49,050 nucleotides of DNA from positions 1 to 49,050 of the forward strand of contig DYEF01000076.1 in assembly GCA_020725805.1 (NCBI GenBank). The letters run 5' to 3'. The position numbers were made by a program, and so were the translations under genes. The stretch comes from Bdellovibrio sp. (lineage in GTDB: Bacteria; Myxococcota; SpSt-1050). Below, piece after piece: positions 42,263 through 49,050 of this stretch. Numbering within the stretch: the first letter of the stretch is position 1; each line of letters opens with the position of its first letter. The notes below the pieces were generated by a model. The model had not been told where the DNA came from and searched no databases. It saw nothing but the letters and a program-made list of their open reading frames with translations.

Positions 42263-42871
42263 CTATTTGAAAAGGGATATATCCCCTTTCCCTTCTCTCA
42301 CAACAACGGGTTCCTTACCTGTCAGGTCTATTATTGACGAAGGCTCCTGAGATAAGACGCCTCCGTCGATCACCATATCCAGAACCTTTCCGAACTTCTT
42401 GTGAATCTCAGACGGGTCCGAAAGGACCTCTTCATTCGAGATATTTGCACTCGTCGTCACAATCGGATGACCGAGTGCCCTTACTATTTCAAGGCATATT
42501 TTGTTGTCAGGTACCCTGATTCCTACAGTATTTCTCTTTGTAAGCATTACCTTGGGGACCAGTTTTGTAGCCTCCAGAATGAATGTATACGGACCGGGAA
42601 TAAGCCTCTTCATCAGTCTGTAGGCATTATCCGATACTATCGCATACTGACTTATGTGCTTGAGGTCTTCGCATATAAATGAGAGCGGTTTCTTCTTGTC
42701 CTTTGACTTTATCTGGTAAACCCTCTCTACGGCCTCTTTTTCAAAGATATCACAGCCAATACCATAAACTGTATCTGTAGGATATGCAATAACTCCCTTG
42801 TTCCTGAGGATTTCAACTGCCTTCTCTATCAGGTGTTTCTGAGGATTAATCGGGTTAATTTGCACTAACAT
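42263..42871 (-). CDS. YrdC/Sua5/YciO-family protein, threonylcarbamoyl-AMP synthase-like
   Basis: A 202-residue YrdC-domain protein. It has GVIAYPTDTVYGIGCDI near residue 27, the KKKPLSFIC phosphate loop, GPYTFILEAT, GIRVPDN and the PIVTTSANIS ATP/threonine site. TsaC and Sua5 make threonylcarbamoyl-AMP for the t6A base of ANN-decoding tRNAs. The text is particularly close to YciO, a paralogue of less clear function that shares this chemistry, so the name tsaC is withheld. The start at 42871 follows AAAGGAG; an upstream in-frame extension has no ribosome-binding site. It is co-transcribed with asnS, a reasonable pairing since tRNA-Asn is a t6A tRNA. Confidence 0.88.
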   Translation of the reverse strand: MLVQINPINPQKHLIEKAVEILRNKGVIAYPTDTVYGIGCDIFEKEAVERVYQIKSKDKKKPLSFICEDLKHISQYAIVSDNAYRLMKRLIPGPYTFILEATKLVPKVMLTKRNTVGIRVPDNKICLEIVRALGHPIVTTSANISNEEVLSDPSEIHKKFGKVLDMVIDGGVLSQEPSSIIDLTGKEPVVVREGKGDISLFK

Positions 42872-42911
42872 AGCTGATTCTCCTTTACAATAAAGACAAT
42901 CATCTTTCTGA

Positions 42912-42932
42912 CAGCACAACCAGTTTGTGCCG
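42912..42932 (-). other. Hairpin in the leader of the YciO/TsaC-asnS operon
   Basis: CGGCACAA, a 5-base loop and TTGTGCTG (minus strand, 42932-42912) form an 8-base stem with one G-U pair, 41 bases before the YciO/TsaC-like start. There is no U-run after it. It could stabilise the leader; no known regulatory RNA is recognised. Confidence 0.35.
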
Positions 42933-42989
42933 GCAGCTCTACCAAAGGAAAGCCCTTATATATCAATTTTTTTAAAATTTAAAGTGTTT

Positions 42990-43010
42990 TTATCATATTT
43001 TTTATGATAA
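42990..43010. promoter_or_regulatory. Perfect AT-rich inverted repeat between divergent genes, possible operator
   Basis: TTATCATA, five T residues and TATGATAA form two perfect 8-base arms. The site lies between the divergent YciO/TsaC-like and lipoprotein genes, 11 bases before the lipoprotein start. A repressor site is possible; it is not a terminator because no gene ends here. Confidence 0.4.
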
Positions 43011-43021
43011 CTGGATTACCT

Positions 43022-43729
43022 ATGAAGGTATTCAGATTCTCGGTATTGCTGGCTCTCTTTTTTTCGGGATGTATACACAGAGTACCCGATACAGGCAAAA
43101 ACGATATATGTTCCAGAATATCAGTTCCTGACAATCTCCATATCATCTCGAAGACACGTATCGAGACAGGCAAGGAAAAGGTAGTTCTCAGGCAGCATAT
43201 ATTCGTCAAGAACGGATTAATAAGAATTGATACGATGGGTTTGTTTGACGATGTAATAAATACGATTATTGTCAGAGAGGAGAAAATCTATGTAATCTAC
43301 TATCAGCAGCAGATGAAATACACATTTGTCAGCGAAGAGTCTTTCTATAATACGTTTGGTATTTACATTCCGGTTTCAAGACTCCCTTTTCTTCTGACAC
43401 TCTCCGACAAGACAATTCCCGGTTGCAAGGGCAGCGAAGATGGTCTAACCAGAATCTGCGGCAAAGAAAAGATTCTTATAAGTAAAGAGCCTTCAGGCTG
43501 CAAATACCTGAAAGTAGAGTTCATCTCACCTGATTTCGGGGATACAAGTGCAATTTATTCCGATTTTTCAGATACAAACGGAATATTTATGTTCCACAGA
43601 CTAAAGATAAAGAAGGCAAAGGACAAAATCTCGCTGGACCTCAGTTTTATCCGGGTGCAGATCGAAGAGATAAATGAAAAGATCTTTGACCCGGAAATCT
43701 TCAGTGGTTTCAACAATGTCTGGAAATAG
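43022..43729 (+). CDS. Small lipoprotein of unknown function (possibly LolB-like fold)
   Basis: A 235-residue lipoprotein with a lipobox ending at Cys17 (LALFFSGC). The start at 43022 gives the best signal peptide; an ATG at 43004 lies in the inverted repeat. The mature part is predominantly beta: RIETGKEKVVLRQHIFVKNG, IRIDTMGLFDDVINTIIVRE and KIYVIYYQQQMKYTF resemble the beginning of a LolB/LolA-type half-barrel, where a G-x-x-R-x-D strand and a lipid-accommodating cavity occur. This similarity is by eye and uncertain. Three Cys (in PGCKG, ICGK and GCKYL) could form disulfides. The end overlaps the start of the OppD-like ATPase by 14 bases, so the two are translationally linked. Confidence 0.65.
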   Translation: MKVFRFSVLLALFFSGCIHRVPDTGKNDICSRISVPDNLHIISKTRIETGKEKVVLRQHIFVKNGLIRIDTMGLFDDVINTIIVREEKIYVIYYQQQMKYTFVSEESFYNTFGIYIPVSRLPFLLTLSDKTIPGCKGSEDGLTRICGKEKILISKEPSGCKYLKVEFISPDFGDTSAIYSDFSDTNGIFMFHRLKIKKAKDKISLDLSFIRVQIEEINEKIFDPEIFSGFNNVWK

Positions 43730-44666
43730 AATTCTGAAAATCAGGATCAATTCCGTTAAAACCGCAGACGGCTATCATATCTTAAGGGATATCGACCTTG
43801 ACCTCTTTGAAAAAGAGACTCTCTGCATAATAGGTGAATCCGGTTCAGGGAAATCCCTGACAGGCTACTGCATTATGGGGCTGCTCCCTCCGAACATTAC
43901 GGCAGATTTCAATCTGACTTTTTCAAAGGAGAATGAAATCCTGAATTCACCGGAAAAGCTCAGGGGGAGAAAGATTACGATGATATTTCAGGAACCGATG
44001 ACCGCACTAAATCCCCTTTTTACAATAGGTGAGCAGCTGAGTGAATCTGTCAGAGGTCTTAACCGCGCTGAAACAAAAAGGCGTGTTATCGAAACACTGA
44101 AAGACGTAGGTATCAAAAATGCAGAAAAGGTATTTCATTCATATCCTCACCAGCTTTCGGGCGGTATGCGGCAGAGAGCACTGATCGCAATGGCATTTCT
44201 GCCCGACCCCTCTGTCGTAATCGCCGATGAGCCGACGACTGCACTCGATGTTACGGTCGCATCAGGGATTCTCTCCCTTATCAATAACCTCAAAAAGACA
44301 AAAGGTATTTCACTGATTTTCATCTCTCACGACCTGAATATCGTCGAAAAGATGGCAGACCGCATAGTTGTTATGTACGGCGGAACGGTTATGGAGGCAG
44401 GCAGTATAAATGATATCCTCGGGAAGCCGCTGCATCCCTATACTATCGCAATAAAGAGACTCTTTGACGAGCGAAAAGCAAACAACAAAGGACATCTCCC
44501 TGAAATCAGGGGCTTTGTCCCCTCTGTCAGAGATATGCCCAAAGGTTGTCCGTTCAATCCCCGATGCGAATTTGCAACAGAAATATGCAGAAAAGAACTG
44601 CCGCCCGTCACAGAGGATGCAAACCATCACACTGTCAGGTGTTTCAACTACAAATCCTTCCTCTGA
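43716..44666 (+). CDS. OppD/DppD-type ABC transporter ATPase without adjacent permeases
   Basis: A 316-residue ATPase of the oligopeptide/dipeptide/nickel family. It has Walker A GESGSGKSL, a Q-loop (IFQEPMTALNPL), the signature LSGGMRQRALIAMAFLPDPS, Walker B VVIADEPTTALDVT, H-loop FISHDLNI and the family's C-terminal HPYTIAI region with CPFNPRCEFATEIC, a Cys-rich motif typical of OppD/OppF. It would energise peptide uptake at the inner membrane. No OppB/C permease, OppF or binding protein is in the window, so it must pair with proteins encoded elsewhere. The start at 43716 overlaps the lipoprotein gene and has only a weak ribosome-binding site. Its end overlaps the convergent lptG gene by 23 bases. 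Confidence 0.9.
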   Translation: MSGNRILKIRINSVKTADGYHILRDIDLDLFEKETLCIIGESGSGKSLTGYCIMGLLPPNITADFNLTFSKENEILNSPEKLRGRKITMIFQEPMTALNPLFTIGEQLSESVRGLNRAETKRRVIETLKDVGIKNAEKVFHSYPHQLSGGMRQRALIAMAFLPDPSVVIADEPTTALDVTVASGILSLINNLKKTKGISLIFISHDLNIVEKMADRIVVMYGGTVMEAGSINDILGKPLHPYTIAIKRLFDERKANNKGHLPEIRGFVPSVRDMPKGCPFNPRCEFATEICRKELPPVTEDANHHTVRCFNYKSFL

Positions 44667-45759
44667 TGTTTTTTCTGAAAGGATATCCGGCCAAGACAAA
44701 GACAAATGCTCCGAGCAGGAGAAGAAATGGCAGAAGAGCCGCTGCAAAAGGCATATTTACTGAACTTTCTGATAATTTGCCGGCAAATATTATAAGCATA
44801 ACATAACACAAAAGTATCCCAAGCCCCATAAAGAGGAAATAACCTCCTTTCAGGAGATATAATCTCTTCACAAAGAGTATAATAATCAAAAGGCAAAGCA
44901 TAAGTAATGAAAAAGGACTAAATATCCGGTTATAAAATTCATATCTGTGTCTTGAGGCATCGAGCCCCGCCCTGTCTCTTATTTTTATTAAATCCCTTAT
45001 TTCGCTTATGCTCATCTGATAGGGACGTCCGCGCATCTGCCTGAAAATATCAAATCCGTCTTCAAGAAATATGCTGCCGGCAATATCCGTGCTCAATTCT
45101 ATCCTGCCATCTTTTGTAAGTGTATATCTTTTTATGCCGTCTGCCTTATATTCCCCTCCCCCGATATGTCTTACCGAATCAAAAGCAGTAATTTCATATA
45201 TACCGTTGTCGTCATATCTGATAATCTCGAAACCCTTCATAATCCGCTCTGTCTCATTTATAGAAATATAATGATAAAAGCAGTTGTTCTTCCCCGAAAA
45301 CCAGTTCCTGTCTCTGTAAAAATATGTCCAGCTGGCGGTGAATCTCCTGAATTCGGATACCAGCAGTCTGTCCACTTCCTTCGAAGAGGCAGGCAAAACG
45401 GAATTCAGCAGATAAAAATACAGACCACTAAGCAAAACGAGCGGGACAAGCAGAAATGCAATCAGAATACCCGGATTCAGTCCTGACGTAAGAAAAGAGA
45501 GATACTCATTTTTAATATGCAGACTGAAAATAATTATTATCAGAGACAGATAGACAGAGAGCGGGAATGTCTGGACAGCCATTACAATAAATTTATTGAA
45601 AAGCAGGGACAAGACAAGAGCTGCACTTACATTCTCCTGAGTAATCGTCTTAGAACTTTCAATGGTATCTGCCAGAAAGGAGAAGAGCATTACTGCAATA
45701 AGCGATATCAGCAGAACAATCAGGTATCTCCGGATAATGTATGAAAAGAGTGCGCTCAT
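44644..45759 (-). CDS. LptG-type permease of the lipopolysaccharide transport system
   Basis: A 371-residue YjgP/YjgQ-family protein. Three membrane helices in the first 110 residues and three after about residue 285 flank a periplasmic beta-jellyroll, the LptF/LptG layout. Characteristic text is ETIESSKTITQENVS-like (ADTIESSKTITQENV) after the first helix, SLYLS-like SVYLSLIIIIFSLH and the C-terminal GGYFLFMGLGILLCYVML, shown as FLFMGLGILLCYVM. With LptF and two LptB ATPases it extracts LPS from the inner membrane. It is the second of an adjacent pair, with a 4-base ATGA overlap, so it is assigned as LptG by position; the two cannot be told apart with certainty by eye. Confidence 0.85.
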   Translation of the reverse strand: MSALFSYIIRRYLIVLLISLIAVMLFSFLADTIESSKTITQENVSAALVLSLLFNKFIVMAVQTFPLSVYLSLIIIIFSLHIKNEYLSFLTSGLNPGILIAFLLVPLVLLSGLYFYLLNSVLPASSKEVDRLLVSEFRRFTASWTYFYRDRNWFSGKNNCFYHYISINETERIMKGFEIIRYDDNGIYEITAFDSVRHIGGGEYKADGIKRYTLTKDGRIELSTDIAGSIFLEDGFDIFRQMRGRPYQMSISEIRDLIKIRDRAGLDASRHRYEFYNRIFSPFSLLMLCLLIIILFVKRLYLLKGGYFLFMGLGILLCYVMLIIFAGKLSESSVNMPFAAALLPFLLLLGAFVFVLAGYPFRKNIRGRICS

Positions 45760-46814
45760 CTTTTTAGCAGAGTCCTGTTAACAATAATAAGAGTCAGGGT
45801 GAGCAGGAGCAGAACCGAAACGAATGAATATCCGGGAGACAAAAGACCTGACTCAAAAAGTGAATGATAAAACCTGAATCCCGTATAATAAAAGGCCGTC
45901 AGCAGAAATAAGAGAAGATATCTAACAAAAAACCTGAAAGAAGATTCTTTCAGAAAAATCAGCAACACAAGTACTGCAATCCACAGATTGACAGAGGAGA
46001 GATATATACCGTCATAAACAAAGATACTCTTCTCCCGCTTTACACCTGACTGATAAAAACCTCTGATATTCTTTATCTTCTTCTCGATTATATCCGAGAT
46101 ATCCAGAGTCATATTACCTCTGACAAATTCGATATATCTGAGTAAATCATTCTCCCTCTCAATTATGCTCCCGCTGTTCATAATGATATCAATTGATAAA
46201 GATTCCTTGCCGAAACCGAGCACCGCATCCCTTGCAAAGAGAAACAGATTATTACCATCATCCTTCTTCTGAAAAACAAAGAGGTTTTTGTATCTGTCCG
46301 GCAGTTCCTTCTTTTTGAAAAATATGACCGTATCGGGAATATCATCATTTATACGGTTTTCGGACAATGTGTTTCTTATATTGTTGCCCGCAAATCCTGT
46401 AGCCATATTCTTTAAACTGCCGATAGACATAGGAAAGACAAAGACCGAAAAGACCAGATTGAGAAAAAAGACAAATAAGGCAAAAAGAATCACAGGCCGG
46501 CTTATTACGAACCTTGAATTACCTGTCAGTTCAACAGATAGAATTTCATTTTTGACATTCATCACATAGACTACATAAAAGAGGGAAGCCATAAATGAAA
46601 CCGGCAATGCCAGTTCAACAGAGAGAGGGAACATCATAAGGAGGACCTTCAGAATATTGGAAAAAGTAACTCCCGCTGCAATAAAGATATCTGAGTACTG
46701 GATAAAGGATACAAATACCAGTATAGAAGATGAAATTGCGAGAAATACAGAAAACGAGAACAGGATTTTTCTGAGCACATAGCAGGAAAGGGTATCAAAC
46801 AGATATCTATCCAT
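45756..46814 (-). CDS. LptF-type permease of the lipopolysaccharide transport system
   Basis: A 352-residue member of the same YjgP/YjgQ family as its neighbour. It starts near ATG 46814 (DRYLFDTLSCYVLRKILFSF), which overlaps the end of the diguanylate cyclase gene. The first helix block contains FIQYSDIFIAAGVTFSNILK and FPLSVELALPVSFMASLFYV, the second FFLNLVFSVFVFPMSI, followed by a periplasmic beta domain and three C-terminal helices. The pair with LptG forms the inner-membrane gate of the Lpt bridge. An upstream in-frame extension is Arg/Glu-rich and overlaps the cyclase further, so it was not used. No lptB, lptC or lptA is in the window. Confidence 0.85.
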   Translation of the reverse strand: MDRYLFDTLSCYVLRKILFSFSVFLAISSSILVFVSFIQYSDIFIAAGVTFSNILKVLLMMFPLSVELALPVSFMASLFYVVYVMNVKNEILSVELTGNSRFVISRPVILFALFVFFLNLVFSVFVFPMSIGSLKNMATGFAGNNIRNTLSENRINDDIPDTVIFFKKKELPDRYKNLFVFQKKDDGNNLFLFARDAVLGFGKESLSIDIIMNSGSIIERENDLLRYIEFVRGNMTLDISDIIEKKIKNIRGFYQSGVKREKSIFVYDGIYLSSVNLWIAVLVLLIFLKESSFRFFVRYLLLFLLTAFYYTGFRFYHSLFESGLLSPGYSFVSVLLLLTLTLIIVNRTLLKR

Positions 46815-48738
46815 TAGAAGATAAACTGCCGTTATAAGCAACCGTCTGGTTTCTTCCTCTTCTCTTCGCCTCATAAAGCGCCTTATCCGCAAGCTCGATT
46901 ATCTCTCTGGCATCACTGCTGTCTTCCGGAAATGCCGCCACTCCTATCGATACAGTTATCTTCTGTTCAACCGCTTCACCTTCAAAAACAAATTTCGAGA
47001 GCTCGACGTTCTTTCTGAGCTTCTCTCCCAGGTCCACAGCCTCCTTCTTCTTCATCCTCGGGAAGAGGACTACAAACTCCTCGCCTCCGTATCTTGCAAC
47101 GATATCGACCTTTCTGACCCTCGATGAAAAAATATAGGCAACCCTTTTCAGTATCTCGTCGCCGGCCTTATGTCCGAATCTGTCATTGAAATTCTTGAAA
47201 TGGTCGATGTCTATCATAAGTACTGAAAAACCGGTATTGTATCTCTGGGAATTATCAATGACCTCGGAGAACCTCTTGAAGAAATACCGTCTGTTGTAAA
47301 GACCGGTCAGGGCATCCGTAATAGACAGCTCCAGAGTCTTCTGATAGAGTTCGGCATTCTTTATTGCTATTGCAGCCTGGTTTGCAACTGCCTTCAGCAA
47401 TTCCACCTCTTCATCCTTAAACATATTGATGCCGGGTCTGGAAAAATTCAGAACTCCTATGATATCCCCCTTGAATTTCATAGGTATCGAAAGGAACGAA
47501 CCGTCGATTATCTTTTTCCCCTTATAGTGCAAAAATCTCTCGTCATTAGTCGTATTGTTTACCAGAATCATCTCCCCGCTCTCCACAACCCTGCCGGATA
47601 TCCCCTCTCCGGGTTTGAAGGTCATATTTCTGAGCAGTTCACCGTCATCATAACCGAAAGTCCTTTTAACCCTCAGAACCCTCTCCTCCTCATCCCAGAG
47701 CAGGACAACGAGACCAAGATAATTCATCTTTCTGTGAAGAATCTGGACAAGTGACTCAAGTATATCATCGAGTTCCAGACTTGAATTCAGGGCGGATGAG
47801 AGTTCGATCAGCAGTGAGAGTTCATTCAGTTTCTTCTCCAAAGAGGCATTGATTTCAAATATCTTTCTGCTCTTGGCTTCAATCTCTTCCTTATATTTCA
47901 GCTCGTGCTGCATTGCAACTACCTGACGTTCCTGATCCAGCTGGGAGACCATAAGGTCGGTAATCTTTTTCAGCATGTTGTTGAATCCGCGTGACAGAAT
48001 ACCGAGTTCGTCTTCTCTTTTGATTTCAGCCCTGACGAGGAAATTCCCCTTTTCCACGGCCTGAATCATACTCAGCAGGGTATCGATAGGTTTTACGACA
48101 TAAAATCTCAGTGCAAATGATAAAATTAGTAACGTAACCAGAATAGTCAGCAAAATCACAAGAAATGAGACTGTCGAGAATCTGTATACATCGCTGAAGA
48201 GGTTGGACAGACTAATGCTTTCTGCCGAAAAAAATCCGATGGGCTCCTTTTTATCCTGATGACATTTTATACAGTTCTGTTCCGGAAAGATCGGGGCAAT
48301 TATCAGTGTTGAATTCTTATGCTCAAGAACCCTTATACCGGACTTTGTGCCAGAATTTTCCCATCCTTCCTTGTTTTCACTTATAAGCTTATTTATCTTG
48401 CCGACATCCGAGGGGTTGGAAGCCCACTTCATTACACCGTGATAGCTGCTGATATTCGAAGAGATAATCTCCTTGTGTCCGCGCATAATCTCACGGAGCT
48501 GCTTCGAAGGAAGTATTCCGTTCTGAGGGTGCTGCTCGCGTATAGTTACGAGAACCATCTCATAGATGGAAGTAAAGTAGTCATTGATATTCTTTTTGAC
48601 CGCGGCCCTCTGCATATCTATCAGGAAATAAAAACCAACTCCCATAATAACCAGAATGGCAAGAGATATTACCAGAGAGACCTTGAAGGCAATACTCTTC
48701 TTTATATTCAGATTAAGGTTGAAATAACTCTTATTCAA
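46807..48738 (-). CDS. Periplasmic c-heme-sensing, HAMP/GAF diguanylate cyclase
   Basis: A 643-residue membrane sensor that should make cyclic di-GMP. The first helix (residues 20-41) leads to a periplasmic domain with CIKCH (156-160), a covalent c-type heme site, set in a Tll0287/DUF3365-like context (EQNCIKCHQD). The second helix (about 188-212) is followed by HAMP, a coiled coil, a GAF domain (about 315-470) and a GGDEF domain. The catalytic loop is RYGGEEF, and RKVD five residues before it is an intact inhibitory I-site. Redox, ligand or gas binding to heme would set cyclase activity. The start is TTG 48738; no ATG is available upstream of the first helix. A good promoter lies 60-90 bases upstream; lptF and lptG follow. 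Confidence 0.9.
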   Translation of the reverse strand: MNKSYFNLNLNIKKSIAFKVSLVISLAILVIMGVGFYFLIDMQRAAVKKNINDYFTSIYEMVLVTIREQHPQNGILPSKQLREIMRGHKEIISSNISSYHGVMKWASNPSDVGKINKLISENKEGWENSGTKSGIRVLEHKNSTLIIAPIFPEQNCIKCHQDKKEPIGFFSAESISLSNLFSDVYRFSTVSFLVILLTILVTLLILSFALRFYVVKPIDTLLSMIQAVEKGNFLVRAEIKREDELGILSRGFNNMLKKITDLMVSQLDQERQVVAMQHELKYKEEIEAKSRKIFEINASLEKKLNELSLLIELSSALNSSLELDDILESLVQILHRKMNYLGLVVLLWDEEERVLRVKRTFGYDDGELLRNMTFKPGEGISGRVVESGEMILVNNTTNDERFLHYKGKKIIDGSFLSIPMKFKGDIIGVLNFSRPGINMFKDEEVELLKAVANQAAIAIKNAELYQKTLELSITDALTGLYNRRYFFKRFSEVIDNSQRYNTGFSVLMIDIDHFKNFNDRFGHKAGDEILKRVAYIFSSRVRKVDIVARYGGEEFVVLFPRMKKKEAVDLGEKLRKNVELSKFVFEGEAVEQKITVSIGVAAFPEDSSDAREIIELADKALYEAKRRGRNQTVAYNGSLSSNG

Positions 48739-48795
48739 GACTGATTACCTGCCGGAAATATTACAGGCAAAATACCACAGCCTGTTCAGATAAGC

Positions 48796-48824
48796 ATAAT
48801 AACCTTTAACATCCTTCTTGTAAA
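48796..48824 (-). promoter_or_regulatory. Promoter of the diguanylate cyclase-lptFG operon
   Basis: On the minus strand TTTACA (48824-48819) is followed by a 17-base spacer and TATTAT (48801-48796), both one mismatch from consensus. The TTG start is 58 bases further on. Confidence 0.55.
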
Positions 48825-48874
48825 TATAATAAAACTTAATATTTTTAACTATATGCCTTTTAAGTATAAAAAAA

Positions 48875-48955
48875 TGCCGAAGGTGGGACTCGAACCCACA
48901 CGCCGCAGGCATACGCCCCTCAAACGTACGTGTCTACCAATTCCACCACTTCGGC
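48875..48955 (-). tRNA. tRNA-Leu (anticodon GAG)
   Basis: An 81-base class II tRNA. The 7-base acceptor stem GCCGAAG pairs with CTTCGGC (plus 48876-48882) with A as discriminator. The anticodon stem TACGT/GCGTA holds the loop TTGAGGG, giving GAG for Leu codons CUC and CUU. A short variable arm and a T arm with GGTTCGAGTCC are present. CCA is not encoded. Seven T residues follow directly and may help termination. Confidence 0.95.
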
Positions 48956-48965
48956 AGCGGAAAAT

Positions 48966-48994
48966 TCACTAACACAACCCGATAAAGATTTCAA
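48966..48994 (-). promoter_or_regulatory. Possible promoter of tRNA-Leu
   Basis: On the minus strand TTGAAA (48994-48989), a 17-base spacer and TAGTGA (48971-48966) lie just before the tRNA 5' end. Spacing is good, the -10 box is weak. Confidence 0.4.
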
Positions 48995-49050
48995 GAAAAA
49001 TTTTTATGATTTGTTGTTCCAAAATAGAAATGTTACATTATTCTCTCAAG

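Noticed and set aside
42872-42919. Longer N-terminus with four Cys for the YciO/TsaC-like protein
   Set aside because: No ribosome-binding site precedes it, and AAAGGAG lies just before the ATG at 42871, which also gives the family's N-terminus.
1-49050. CRISPR array, insertion sequence, prophage or integrative element
   Set aside because: No repeated spacer-like array, transposase, integrase or tRNA-adjacent duplication was seen on either strand.

Overview
The window is a gene-dense stretch of bacterial chromosome with moderately AT-rich DNA and no gene-free stretch longer than about 300 bases. The host is a diderm (Gram-negative) bacterium: there is a TonB-dependent receptor, an LptF/LptG pair, an MsbA-type exporter, an NlpD-like LysM/M23 lipoprotein and many lipoproteins. 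Several lipoproteins carry long Asp/Thr/Ser linkers just after the lipid-anchored Cys, and DUF4091, pre-peptidase C-terminal (PPC) and lamin-tail proteins are present. Together with a roadblock protein and an HTH_25/J-like protein this recalls Myxococcota and other deltaproteobacteria-like uncultured lineages, but there is no rRNA here and the placement is tentative. No CRISPR array, insertion sequence, prophage or integrase was seen.

Layout. 231-1861: a thioredoxin-reductase-like flavoenzyme and a two-domain protein disulfide oxidoreductase that together look like a split AhpF. 1862-4956 (minus): a phospholipase-D-like lipoprotein and a helical lipoprotein of unknown function. 5208-5696: YlqD family protein. 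5703-8685 (minus): queA and a GT39-like membrane protein. 8799-9242 (minus): Hsp20 with its own promoter and terminator. 9383-13737 (minus): a BamB-like PQQ propeller lipoprotein followed by a 1070-residue PPC/lamin-tail lipoprotein, ended by a strong terminator. 14001-21469 (plus): lepA, lepB, a MinD-like ATPase, a J-like/HTH_25 protein, a DUF4177 protein, an Fe-S CCG protein, a lipid kinase and a Nudix hydrolase, tightly packed. 21586-22278: a small lipoprotein. 22281-26715 (minus): a threonine-synthase-like enzyme coupled to a YgeY-like M20 hydrolase, then a secreted DUF4091 protein.

26853-32199 (plus): a small unknown protein, a roadblock protein, efp, a large TPR protein, surE and an NlpD-like lipoprotein. 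32219-36465 (minus): a cobalamin-riboswitch-controlled operon encoding a TonB receptor, a beta-propeller lipoprotein and a BtuF-like binding protein. 36554-40882 (plus): a GT39/ArnT-like transferase, MsbA and a membrane-anchored PHP phosphoesterase. 40926-42871 (minus): YciO/TsaC-like protein and asnS. 43022-44666 (plus): a lipoprotein and an orphan OppD-type ATPase. 44644-48738 (minus): a c-heme-sensing diguanylate cyclase followed by lptF and lptG. 48875-48955 (minus): tRNA-Leu(GAG).

The most notable material is (i) the vitamin B12 operon, whose middle gene looks like a BtuG-type surface cobalamin-binding propeller outside Bacteroidota, and (ii) a recurring Cys-Ser-Asp-acidic start with an Asp-rich linker on a subset of lipoproteins. 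The second pattern resembles the Bacteroidota lipoprotein export signal and could be a surface-sorting signal in this lineage. All functional statements come from motif recognition by eye; no database search was run.
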